DNA of 64,000 bases from Maribacter vaceletii (GTDB lineage: Bacteria; Bacteroidota; Bacteroidia; Flavobacteriales; Flavobacteriaceae), in the NCBI RefSeq assembly GCF_003634105.1, contig NZ_RBIQ01000009.1, forward strand, positions 186,001-250,000, read 5' to 3'. The notes beneath the pieces were generated by a model that saw only the letters and a program-made list of their open reading frames with translations, was not told the origin of the DNA and did no database searches. Of this stretch, positions 1 to 6,488 are shown one piece after another; within the stretch, counting starts at the first letter, position 1, and the number at the start of each line of letters is the position of its first letter. Made by a program: the position numbers and the translations under genes.

Positions 1-1
1 A

Positions 2-649
2 ATACCTGTATTACTCCTTTTAATAACCTTAGCATTCCCTTCTTATGCGCAAAGTCAGGATAGTAATTTTGGAAATTGGCTTATTTATATTGGAAGTAAA
101 AAATTAAATAGTAAATGGAATCTTCATAATGAAGTGCAACTACGAAATTATAATGCTATAGGTGATTTAGAACAGTTATTACTAAGAACTGGTTTAGGGT
201 ATTCATTTAATGAAAACAAGAATAATATTTTATTAGGTTACGGCTACATTACCTCTGAAAATTATATTGCAAATACAGAGGATAAGTTTACTGTAAACGA
301 ACATAGAATATTTCAGCAATTTACATCCAAACAACAAATTGGAATCGTTGGTGTTAGTCATAGATACAGATTTGAACAACGTTTTGTTGCAAATGATTTT
401 AAAATGCGATTTAGATATTTCTTAGCTATAAATGTTCCGTTAAGTAAAGAAAAGGATACATATTACTTTTCTGCCTATAATGAGATTTTCTTAAATACAA
501 AAACTTCTATTTTTGATAGAAACAGACTATACGCAGGTCTTGGGTATAAAATAAACAAAAACATACGTCTAGAGGCTGGTTATATGAATCAGTTTTTTGA
601 AACTACCAGCAGAGACCAGTTTAATATTATAAGTTTTGTTAATTTTTAA
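2..649 (+). CDS. DUF2490 family protein, probable outer-membrane barrel (5' end cut off)
   Basis: The reading frame is open from base 2, so the true start lies before the window; the GTG at 134 is internal. The first visible residues are a hydrophobic signal-peptide core ending in SYAQSQ. The mature part then begins NFGNWLIYIGSKKLNSKW, which with the following EVQLRNYN is the pattern I recognise as DUF2490. The rest alternates polar and hydrophobic residues as in a transmembrane beta-barrel, and the chain ends in Phe, common for outer-membrane proteins. The family has no firmly established function. It stands 11 bases before the GyrI-like gene on the same strand, so the two may be cotranscribed. 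Confidence 0.8.
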   Translation: MPVLLLLITLAFPSYAQSQDSNFGNWLIYIGSKKLNSKWNLHNEVQLRNYNAIGDLEQLLLRTGLGYSFNENKNNILLGYGYITSENYIANTEDKFTVNEHRIFQQFTSKQQIGIVGVSHRYRFEQRFVANDFKMRFRYFLAINVPLSKEKDTYYFSAYNEIFLNTKTSIFDRNRLYAGLGYKINKNIRLEAGYMNQFFETTSRDQFNIISFVNF

Positions 650-660
650 GAATAGTAAGT

Positions 661-1152
661 ATGACTCCTAGAATAGAAATTATTAAAGATAAAAAGTTAA
701 TTGGCAAACAATTAAAAATGTCTTTAGTAGATAACAAAACTCCTATTCTCTGGAAATCCTTTATGCAACAAAGAAAAGAAATCACCAATACTGTGAATAT
801 AGATTTATATTCCATCCAGGTATATAATGCTTCATTAGATTTTAAAGATTTTAACCCTCAGACAGAATTTACTAAATGGGCAGCTGCAGAAGTAACAGAT
901 TATAATACTATACCAAATGAGATGGATTCTTTTATTTTACCAGGAGGCATGTATGCCGTTTTTATTCATAAAGGAGACACAAGTGGTTTTGCTAAAACCA
1001 TGCAATATATTTTTGGTGTATGGTTACCACAGTCAGAATATCTATTAGACCAAAGACCACATTTTGAAAAATTAGGAGAAAAATATAAAAACAATTCTGA
1101 TGAATCCGAAGAAGAAGTTTGGATTCCTATTAAGAATAAAGTATTAAGCTAA
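661..1152 (+). CDS. GyrI-like small-molecule-binding domain protein
   Basis: A 163-residue stand-alone GyrI-like / AraC effector-binding domain without a DNA-binding part. The sequence starts with PRIEIIKDKKLIGKQLKMSL, carries ELYSIQVY-like core strands (DLYSIQVYNA), and closes with LPGGMYAVFIHKG and EVWIPIKNK, which is the typical ending of this fold (the last strand is usually E-x-W-x-P). Such proteins bind small hydrophobic compounds and are often called effector-binding proteins. It has no signal peptide, so it is probably cytoplasmic. Its last nine bases overlap the end of the convergent small secreted-protein gene. Confidence 0.8.
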   Translation: MTPRIEIIKDKKLIGKQLKMSLVDNKTPILWKSFMQQRKEITNTVNIDLYSIQVYNASLDFKDFNPQTEFTKWAAAEVTDYNTIPNEMDSFILPGGMYAVFIHKGDTSGFAKTMQYIFGVWLPQSEYLLDQRPHFEKLGEKYKNNSDESEEEVWIPIKNKVLS

Positions 1153-1365
1153 TTTTGCTTTGTTTCTTTTTGTAGTAAATTTTAAAGCTTTCTTTACTGT
1201 AGAATTTGTTCTCTTATATAAACGTGCTACTTCTGTAGTCTTAACTGTAGTTTCTGTTACAATTGTTTTTTCTATAGTATCCACTTTAACTTCTTGAGTG
1301 TTGTTTTGTGCTTGTGCAGCTACTCCGATAAAAAGAACAAAGATTAAAGTTAAGATAGTTTTCAT
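1144..1365 (-). CDS. Small secreted basic protein, copy 1
   Basis: A 73-residue protein starting at the ATG at 1365; the upstream in-frame extension to 1398 is rejected because the paralog at 2860-3081 begins at the equivalent ATG. Residues 1-20 form a signal peptide (MKTILTLIFVLFIGVAAQA) with cleavage expected after AQA, leaving about 53 mature residues. The mature part has a Thr/Val/Glu-rich stretch and a strongly basic C-terminus (KRTNSTVKKALKF, KRNKAKLA). Compared with the paralog, differences cluster at VKTTEVARL versus VESNTVARL. I do not recognise a family and assign no function. Confidence 0.75.
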   Translation of the reverse strand: MKTILTLIFVLFIGVAAQAQNNTQEVKVDTIEKTIVTETTVKTTEVARLYKRTNSTVKKALKFTTKRNKAKLA

Positions 1366-1370
1366 GACTT

Positions 1371-1394
1371 GCGTTTTATATATAATTAAAACGC
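1371..1394 (-). promoter_or_regulatory. Conserved inverted repeat just before the start codon, copy 1
   Basis: GCGTTTTA (1371-1378) and TAAAACGC (1387-1394) form a perfect 8-bp stem with an 8-base loop, five bases upstream of the ATG of the small secreted gene on the minus strand. The same hairpin is present unchanged at 3087-3110. A second stem, AAAAACAC/GTGTTTTT at 1505-1534, lies at the far end of the leader. They could be translational or protein-binding elements; no function is shown. Confidence 0.5.
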
Positions 1395-1594
1395 CCAAAG
1401 CCGTATCTAGCTAGGTCACAAAACGCTGAAAACCCCTTATTTTTCGGCAACTTACACAAACATAGATAAAGTGCAAAAAATGCTCGATAAACGTACACAT
1501 ACCAAAAAACACCTTACCGAAAAAAAGTGTTTTTAATCGGAAAATAAGATGTTCTACTTTTTGTAAAAAACGAAAAGATTACTAACTTAAAAAA

Positions 1595-2164
1595 ATGAGA
1601 GACAAGATTAACCCAATTATTCATTCTTTAACTCCCTTATCTATTTCTTCTTTAGATAAAATAAATAAATTAGTTACTTATGCTTTTCTAAAAAAAGGAG
1701 AATCAATAACTAACGTTGGTCAAAAAAATAACTTAGAGTACTTTTTAATTAAAGGTATTTGCAAGAGTTTCCTTTATACACCAGAAGGTGAAGACATAAC
1801 AATTTCCTTCTTTATGTCTGGTTCTATCCTATCGCCAAATACAACAAGAAGTTTAGAAGGTAAGTCTATTATTAATATTAGAGCATTAACAGATATAGAA
1901 ATAGCAACTATTGATGCGGATGTATTAGAAAGGTTAATGATAGAAGATTTAGAAATAAGAAATTTTGCTAATACCGTATTAAGAAATGAACTAATGACAA
2001 AAGTTCAAAAAGAAATAGGATTAGCTTCACTTAAAGGAAAAGAGCGTTTAGAACTTCTAAGAAAACAATTCCCGAATATAGAAAACCTTGTATCACATTC
2101 AGATATAGCTTCTTACTTAGGTATAACAACTATTTCTTTGAGTAGATTAAGAACACAATCGTAA
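1595..2164 (+). CDS. Crp/Fnr family transcriptional regulator
   Basis: A 189-residue protein with an N-terminal cyclic-nucleotide-binding-type beta-roll (YFLIKGICKSFLYTPEGEDI, then SFFMSGSILSP) and a C-terminal helix-turn-helix (SHSDIASYLGITTISLSRLR). This is the compact Crp-like form common in Bacteroidota, usually without conserved cAMP-contact residues, so the ligand is unknown. It has no Fnr-type cysteine cluster. It is divergent from copy 1 of the small secreted gene and 70 bases upstream of the membrane-protein gene, so these are plausible targets, by inference only. Confidence 0.88.
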   Translation: MRDKINPIIHSLTPLSISSLDKINKLVTYAFLKKGESITNVGQKNNLEYFLIKGICKSFLYTPEGEDITISFFMSGSILSPNTTRSLEGKSIINIRALTDIEIATIDADVLERLMIEDLEIRNFANTVLRNELMTKVQKEIGLASLKGKERLELLRKQFPNIENLVSHSDIASYLGITTISLSRLRTQS

Positions 2165-2234
2165 CTCTTAACATTTGTTAATGCACACAATTATTTAATT
2201 GACCACTTTTGTTTTGTAATAAAAAACAAGCTGT

Positions 2235-2819
2235 ATGTCTATTTTAAATTCTTTTCTTATAAAAACTTCTTCAGTAAAAAAAATATGTATTTCATTTTTC
2301 GCGAGTCAATTCACCTTACTTATAATGATGCTATATACTTTCCCAATAATAAATAGCCAAATTGGTACTAGAGCATTCGACCTCCAAAACCTTGGGTATT
2401 CATTATCTACTGCAAATCAAATAGTAAATAACTTGAATAATCAGACAACTGAGCTTTACCTATTTCCTCAATTAACCCTTTTAGATGTATTTTATCCTTT
2501 TTTATTAGCTCTTTTTTTAAGTAGTTTATTATTTCGTCTTGGTAAACTTATTGGAAAAGATAATAAAATAACAAGCTTACTTTTATATTTGCCTTTACTA
2601 GCTATGGCATTTGATTATTTTGAAAACATATGTATCATCTTAATGATTTCAAAGTCTATAGAAATATCCAAATCCTTCGTTTTACTATCTAGTACATTTA
2701 CCGTCTTAAAAAGCTTACTAACAACTTTTTCTTGGATAGTTATTTTAATATATACTATAAAATGGGTACGATTAAAAATTATGAAAAAAGCAACTAAGTC
2801 ATCTTTAAGTCAATCTTAA
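2235..2819 (+). CDS. Four-helix membrane protein of unknown function
   Basis: A 194-residue protein with about four hydrophobic segments, near residues 17-38, 80-103, 112-134 and 150-172. The loop after the first helix is long and polar (about 40 residues, rich in Asn and Gln). A motif AFDYFENICI is at the end of helix three, with charged residues inside an otherwise apolar stretch, which suggests a functional site. I do not recognise the family well enough to name it. It follows the Crp-like gene at 70 bases and is bracketed by the two 399-bp direct repeats. Confidence 0.65.
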   Translation: MSILNSFLIKTSSVKKICISFFASQFTLLIMMLYTFPIINSQIGTRAFDLQNLGYSLSTANQIVNNLNNQTTELYLFPQLTLLDVFYPFLLALFLSSLLFRLGKLIGKDNKITSLLLYLPLLAMAFDYFENICIILMISKSIEISKSFVLLSSTFTVLKSLLTTFSWIVILIYTIKWVRLKIMKKATKSSLSQS

Positions 2820-2859
2820 GTATTATAACAATTAATAATTTCAAGATGGCAAAGTAAGA

Positions 2860-3081
2860 TTAAGCTAATTTTGCTTTGTTTCTTTTAGTAGTAAATTTTA
2901 AAGCTTTCTTTACTGTAGAATTTGTTCTCTTATATAAACGTGCAACAGTGTTACTCTCTACTGTAGTTTCTGTTACAATTGTTTTTTCTATAGTAACCAC
3001 TTTAACTTCTTGAGTGTTGTTTTGTGCTTGTGCAGCTACTCCGATAAAAAGAACAAAGATTAAAGTTAAGATAGTTTTCAT
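2860..3081 (-). CDS. Small secreted basic protein, copy 2
   Basis: A 73-residue paralog of the protein at 1144-1365. The signal peptide (residues 1-20) and the basic C-terminal half are identical; changes are a Val for Asp in the VVTIEK stretch and VESNTVARL for VKTTEVARL in the middle. The maintenance of an open frame in both copies supports that this is a real gene. Function unknown. It is convergent with the membrane-protein gene ending at 2819. Confidence 0.75.
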   Translation of the reverse strand: MKTILTLIFVLFIGVAAQAQNNTQEVKVVTIEKTIVTETTVESNTVARLYKRTNSTVKKALKFTTKRNKAKLA

Positions 3082-3086
3082 GACTT

Positions 3087-3110
3087 GCGTTTTATATATA
3101 ATTAAAACGC
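3087..3110 (-). promoter_or_regulatory. Conserved inverted repeat just before the start codon, copy 2
   Basis: The same GCGTTTTA/TAAAACGC stem as at 1371-1394, also five bases upstream of the ATG. Its perfect conservation while neighbouring leader bases differ suggests selection on the element, although the copies may simply be young. Confidence 0.5.
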
Positions 3111-3259
3111 CAAAAGCCGTATGGAGCTAGGTTACAAAACGCTGAAAACCCCTTATTTTTCGGTAACTGACATAAATACAGATAAAGTGTAAAAAATGCT
3201 CGATAAACGTACGCACACCTAAAAACACCTCACCGAAAGAATGTGTTTTTAATCGGATT

Positions 3260-3946
3260 CTAAACCTCTATAGAAAGTAATAAATTAGGGTTAGGACAAT
3301 TTTTAGAATAATATTCTATATCTACCTTAGAAGATACACCTGGGTAATCTCCAAAATTCTCTTGTAAATCTTTAATAATTTGAAAATGTAAATGCGGAGC
3401 ATAGTTAACATTAATCTCTGGCGCTCCCATTTCTGCAAGAATTTCTCCCTGTTTAAATTCTTTACCTATATATAATTCTTTTATAGAGGAAATAGATAAG
3501 TGTCCGTATAATGTATAAAATATTACATTATGTATAGAATGCTCTAAAATTATAGTTGGCCCATAATCCCCAGAAGTAGTATTATTTTTAAAACTGTGTA
3601 CTTTACCATCAATAGGAGTTAGTATACGTGTACCTATTGGTGCCCATACATCTAGACCTAAATGAATATTTCTAACAAAATCAGATGCACTATTAAAACT
3701 AGGTGTATTAGAATACAAATTTCTTTGCTCCAAGTAACCACCATAAGCAACTTTTGCTTTCGCATTTGTTAAGACCGTATCTATATATTCTTGACAACCT
3801 GTTGGGGTAGTAATATTATATTTTTCAAGGCTAGTGTTTGAAACAGATAAATCTAAAGGGGTGTATACATCTATAGAAAATTGGGAGTCAATAATATGTA
3901 TAGGCTTTTTAGGAATAGTAGCTAATATCTTTTCTAAATCTGTCAT
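3260..3946 (-). CDS. M23-family metallopeptidase domain protein, cytoplasmic type
   Basis: A 228-residue protein with a LytM/M23 zinc-metallopeptidase core. The zinc ligands are visible as H95-x3-D99 (HLGLD) and H185-x-H187 (APHLHF), with YTLYGHL (His149) between them. There is no signal peptide or membrane segment, unusual for a peptidoglycan hydrolase. From memory, the closest relatives are M23 domains found in large multidomain proteins next to a kinase-like and a class III aminotransferase domain, so the substrate may not be peptidoglycan. The start ATG at 3946 fits because the N-terminus lacks any better Met. It is a single gene, followed by the duplicated leader on the same strand. Confidence 0.8.
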   Translation of the reverse strand: MTDLEKILATIPKKPIHIIDSQFSIDVYTPLDLSVSNTSLEKYNITTPTGCQEYIDTVLTNAKAKVAYGGYLEQRNLYSNTPSFNSASDFVRNIHLGLDVWAPIGTRILTPIDGKVHSFKNNTTSGDYGPTIILEHSIHNVIFYTLYGHLSISSIKELYIGKEFKQGEILAEMGAPEINVNYAPHLHFQIIKDLQENFGDYPGVSSKVDIEYYSKNCPNPNLLLSIEV

Positions 3947-4066
3947 ACTGTAAACTTAAAATAAGAATAGATACGTATTAAATTCGTCATTAATTTTAAT
4001 TAACAACTTTTTAACCCAATACTAGTGTAAGGTGTTTTATCTTTTAAGTACTAAAACAGAAAAAAT

Positions 4067-4753
4067 ATGTTTTTAATAAAATTACTACTAGCATCAACTT
4101 CATTTATTTTTACTCTTGGATGCCAATCTAAAATAAAAAAAGAAATACCTGTTACACAAGAAATACAAGAAGTAGAAGAGGTAAAACTAACACCACAAGA
4201 ACTAAGTGACTATGAAACCGCCTATTTTGCTAGCGGATGTTTTTGGTGTGTAGAAGCTATTTTTGAAAGCGTAAAAGGAGTTAAAGAGGTAGTATCTGGA
4301 TACGCTGGGGGAAAAGAAAAAAATCCTACCTATGAAGATGTAGGCTACGGAAGAACAACCCATGCAGAAACAGTTGAGGTTTTTTATGACCCAAAAGTAA
4401 TTTCTTTTACTGCTCTTGTTCAAGTATTTTTTGGCTCTCATGATCCTACAACATTAAACCGCCAAGGACCAGATAAAGGAACACAATATAGGTCTATAGC
4501 TTTTTATAAAAATGAAAAAGAAAAAGAAATTATTACAGCATATATAGCTGCCCTTAAAGACCAAAAAGTTTATGATGGACTACCAATAACAACAGAGGTT
4601 ACTCCATTCGTAAAATTTTATAAAGCAGAAGAATACCATCAAGATTATGAAAAAAGAAATCCAAATAATTCCTATATAAAGAATGTGTCTATCCCAAGAC
4701 TAAATAGATTTAAAAAGAATTTTGGAGATTTTTTAAAAGATAATCCACATTAA
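4067..4753 (+). CDS. msrA: Peptide methionine (S)-S-oxide reductase, lipoprotein form
   Basis: A 228-residue MsrA that repairs oxidised methionine in proteins. Residues 1-19 are a lipoprotein signal peptide with lipobox TLGC (Cys19), so the enzyme should sit in the cell envelope. The catalytic motif GCFWC is at 57-61 (nucleophile Cys58), followed by the family motifs SGYAGG, YEDVGYG, TTHAETVEV and HDPTTLNRQGPDKGTQYRS. EYHQDY near the C-terminus is also typical. No MsrB domain is fused. The gene stands alone and ends in a strong terminator. Recycling in the periplasm would need an envelope thiol donor that is not evident here. Confidence 0.95.
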   Translation: MFLIKLLLASTSFIFTLGCQSKIKKEIPVTQEIQEVEEVKLTPQELSDYETAYFASGCFWCVEAIFESVKGVKEVVSGYAGGKEKNPTYEDVGYGRTTHAETVEVFYDPKVISFTALVQVFFGSHDPTTLNRQGPDKGTQYRSIAFYKNEKEKEIITAYIAALKDQKVYDGLPITTEVTPFVKFYKAEEYHQDYEKRNPNNSYIKNVSIPRLNRFKKNFGDFLKDNPH

Positions 4754-4780
4754 ATTGAATTTTAAAAGTTTTTATAAGCG

Positions 4781-4816
4781 CTCCTTTATTACCTAACGTA
4801 ATAAAGGAGTTTTTTT
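4781..4816 (+). terminator. Rho-independent terminator of msrA
   Basis: A perfect 12-bp stem, CTCCTTTATTAC (4781-4792) with GTAATAAAGGAG (4798-4809), a 5-base loop and a run of seven T. Confidence 0.92.
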
Positions 4817-4866
4817 ACTCAATAATCGAGATTTAAATGCTCCGAGGCTTACCTCAAAATCAAAAT
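4817..4866 (+). repeat. Dispersed palindromic intergenic repeat, copy 1
   Basis: About 50 bases starting ACTCAATAATCGAG and containing TTTAAATGCTCCGAGGC. The reverse complement of 26281-26329 matches with about six differences in 49 positions; a shorter copy is at 36732-36764. Internal palindromes are CTC(a/g)AT-ATCGAG and GAGGC-TT-(G/A)CCTC. All three copies are intergenic, right beside a transcription terminator or stop codon, which resembles REP-type elements. Confidence 0.7.
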
Positions 4867-5098
4867 TAGTTTCCTAATAAATGCCTAGTGGGCTTGCCCT
4901 GATGTAGTTTACTAAAACCTCTATAAAGTAAGAATACACCCTATTTTAACAGTTAGAAATAAGATTAACACAATTACTTACTGGATTTTATAGATAAAAT
5001 GTAAAATATACACTAATAATTTGTACCTTCGACTCATTACCGTGTACGAACACGGTGAAATATAATTAGGTTAAAAAATCAAACAAATTATCTATTGC
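4867..5098. other. Intergenic region before the DUF1080 operon
   Basis: The 345-base gap between msrA and the DUF1080 gene holds the terminator, the dispersed repeat, and then this AT-rich stretch without an open reading frame. ATAATTTG at 5016-5023 is close to a Bacteroidota -7 box (one mismatch). A 7-bp hairpin ACCGTGT/ACACGGT follows at 5039-5056 in what would be the leader of the operon. No tRNA or other RNA gene is recognised. Confidence 0.5.
5039..5056 (+). promoter_or_regulatory. Hairpin / possible operator in the DUF1080 operon leader
   Basis: ACCGTGT (5039-5045), loop ACGA, ACACGGT (5050-5056), a perfect 7-bp GC-richer stem 43 bases before the ATG. It could be an operator of a dimeric regulator or an RNA hairpin; it lacks a T-run, so it is not a terminator. 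Confidence 0.4.
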
Positions 5099-6484
5099 AT
5101 GAAAACAGTATTAAAACCAAGTAACATAATTTATCTACTATTATGTCTAATAGTAGTTATTGGCTGTACAGAACAAAAAAAAGATACTACTCCTTGGGTT
5201 TCTATTTTTGATGGAGAAACTTTAAACGGATGGACACAAAAAGGAGGTGTTGCTAAATACACTGTTAAAGATGGCGCTATAGTAGGAACTACAGTAAAAA
5301 AAACCCCTAATTCTTTCTTAACATCTGATAAAATGTATGGAGATTTTATTTTAGAGTTAGATTATAAGGTAGACTCTAGCATGAATTCTGGTATACAAAT
5401 ACGAAGTAATAGCTTTCCTTATTATAAAGAAGGTAGAGTTCATGGGTATCAAATAGAGATAGACCCATCTGCAAGAGCGTGGAGTGCTGGTATTTTTGAC
5501 GAAAGCCGTAGAGGTTGGTTAAACCCTTTAGACAAAAACCCAGAAGCTCAAAAAGCATTTAAACAAAACGATTGGAACCATTATAGAATTGAAGCAATTG
5601 GCGATACTCTTAAAACATGGATTAATAATGTTCCTGCGGCGTATTTAATAGATGACAAAACAGCAAGTGGTTTTATTGCTTTACAAGTACATAGCATTGG
5701 AGGCAAAAAGAAAGAAGGCACAGAAATTATTTGGAAGAACATAAATATACTTACAGATAATTTAGATAAGTATTCCAAAAAATCACCTTTAGCTCCCATT
5801 TACACTAAAAACAAGCTTACCGTAAATGAAGAAAAAGCAGGTTGGAAAATGTTATGGGATGGGGAATCTACTAAAGGTTGGAAAGGCGCAAAACTAGAAG
5901 AATTTCCTAAAAATGGATGGCTAATAGAAAATGGAGAATTAACTGTTTTGGCTTCGGATGGTGCAGAATCTGCTGCTGGTGGTGATATTGTTACAAAAGA
6001 ATTATTTGGTGATTTTGAATTGACAGTAGATTTTAAATTAACTCCAGGTGCTAATAGTGGTATAAAATATTATGTAGATACAGAACTAAATAAGGGAGCC
6101 GGCTCTTCTATAGGATTAGAATATCAGATACTAGATGATGAATTACATGAAGATGCAAAAAAAGGAAATCATGAAGGTAGCAGAACAGTTTCTTCTTTAT
6201 ATGATTTAATAAAAGCAGACCCTAAAAAACCAATAAATGCTATTGGAGAATGGAACACAGCTTATATTTCCTCTATAAACAACCATGTTGAACATTGGTT
6301 AAATGGAGTTAAAGTTCTAGAATATGAAAGAAAAAGTCCTGAGTATTTAAAATTAGTATCCGAAAGTAAATATAAAAAATGGCCAAATTTTGGGGCTTTA
6401 GACCAAGGACAATTGTTACTACAAGACCATGGAAACAAAGTTTCCTTTAAAAATATAAAAGTTAATAAAACTCCAAAAAAATAA
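5099..6484 (+). CDS. Lipoprotein with two DUF1080 (3-keto-disaccharide hydrolase) domains
   Basis: A 461-residue envelope protein. The signal peptide ends in lipobox VIGC (Cys23). Two copies of the DUF1080 / 3-keto-disaccharide hydrolase fold follow, at about residues 30-215 (starts WVSIFDGETLNGWTQKG, with SGIQIRS) and 250-458 (starts WKMLWDGESTKGWKG, with NSGIKYYVD). Members are concanavalin-like jelly rolls linked to cleavage of glycosides oxidised at C3. It is first in a three-gene operon with two exported Gfo/Idh/MocA oxidoreductases (4-base gap), which fits oxidation of a sugar followed by non-classical glycoside cleavage. Which domain is catalytic cannot be told from sequence alone. Confidence 0.88.
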   Translation: MKTVLKPSNIIYLLLCLIVVIGCTEQKKDTTPWVSIFDGETLNGWTQKGGVAKYTVKDGAIVGTTVKKTPNSFLTSDKMYGDFILELDYKVDSSMNSGIQIRSNSFPYYKEGRVHGYQIEIDPSARAWSAGIFDESRRGWLNPLDKNPEAQKAFKQNDWNHYRIEAIGDTLKTWINNVPAAYLIDDKTASGFIALQVHSIGGKKKEGTEIIWKNINILTDNLDKYSKKSPLAPIYTKNKLTVNEEKAGWKMLWDGESTKGWKGAKLEEFPKNGWLIENGELTVLASDGAESAAGGDIVTKELFGDFELTVDFKLTPGANSGIKYYVDTELNKGAGSSIGLEYQILDDELHEDAKKGNHEGSRTVSSLYDLIKADPKKPINAIGEWNTAYISSINNHVEHWLNGVKVLEYERKSPEYLKLVSESKYKKWPNFGALDQGQLLLQDHGNKVSFKNIKVNKTPKK

Positions 6485-6488
6485 AACG

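Larger units (their letters stand above)
1143..1541 (-). repeat. 399-bp direct repeat, copy 1 (small secreted gene plus leader)
   Basis: This segment aligns without gaps to 2859-3257 (offset 1716 bases), with about 27 mismatches by hand count. It covers a whole 73-codon gene and about 176 bases of its upstream region. The non-coding leader is almost as well conserved as the gene (about 16 mismatches against about 11). The two copies lie in the same orientation and enclose a Crp/Fnr regulator gene and a membrane-protein gene. Confidence 0.95.
2859..3257 (-). repeat. 399-bp direct repeat, copy 2
   Basis: Second copy of the segment at 1143-1541, same orientation. The boundaries are sharp: identity begins one base before the gene's stop codon and ends at the AATCGGA shared by both copies at the far end of the leader. 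No terminal inverted repeats or target duplications are seen, so this is a segmental duplication and not an insertion sequence. Confidence 0.95.

Noticed and set aside
1143-3257. Composite transposon bounded by the 399-bp repeats
   Set aside because: The repeats encode no transposase, have no terminal inverted repeats and no target-site duplication; a segmental duplication explains them.
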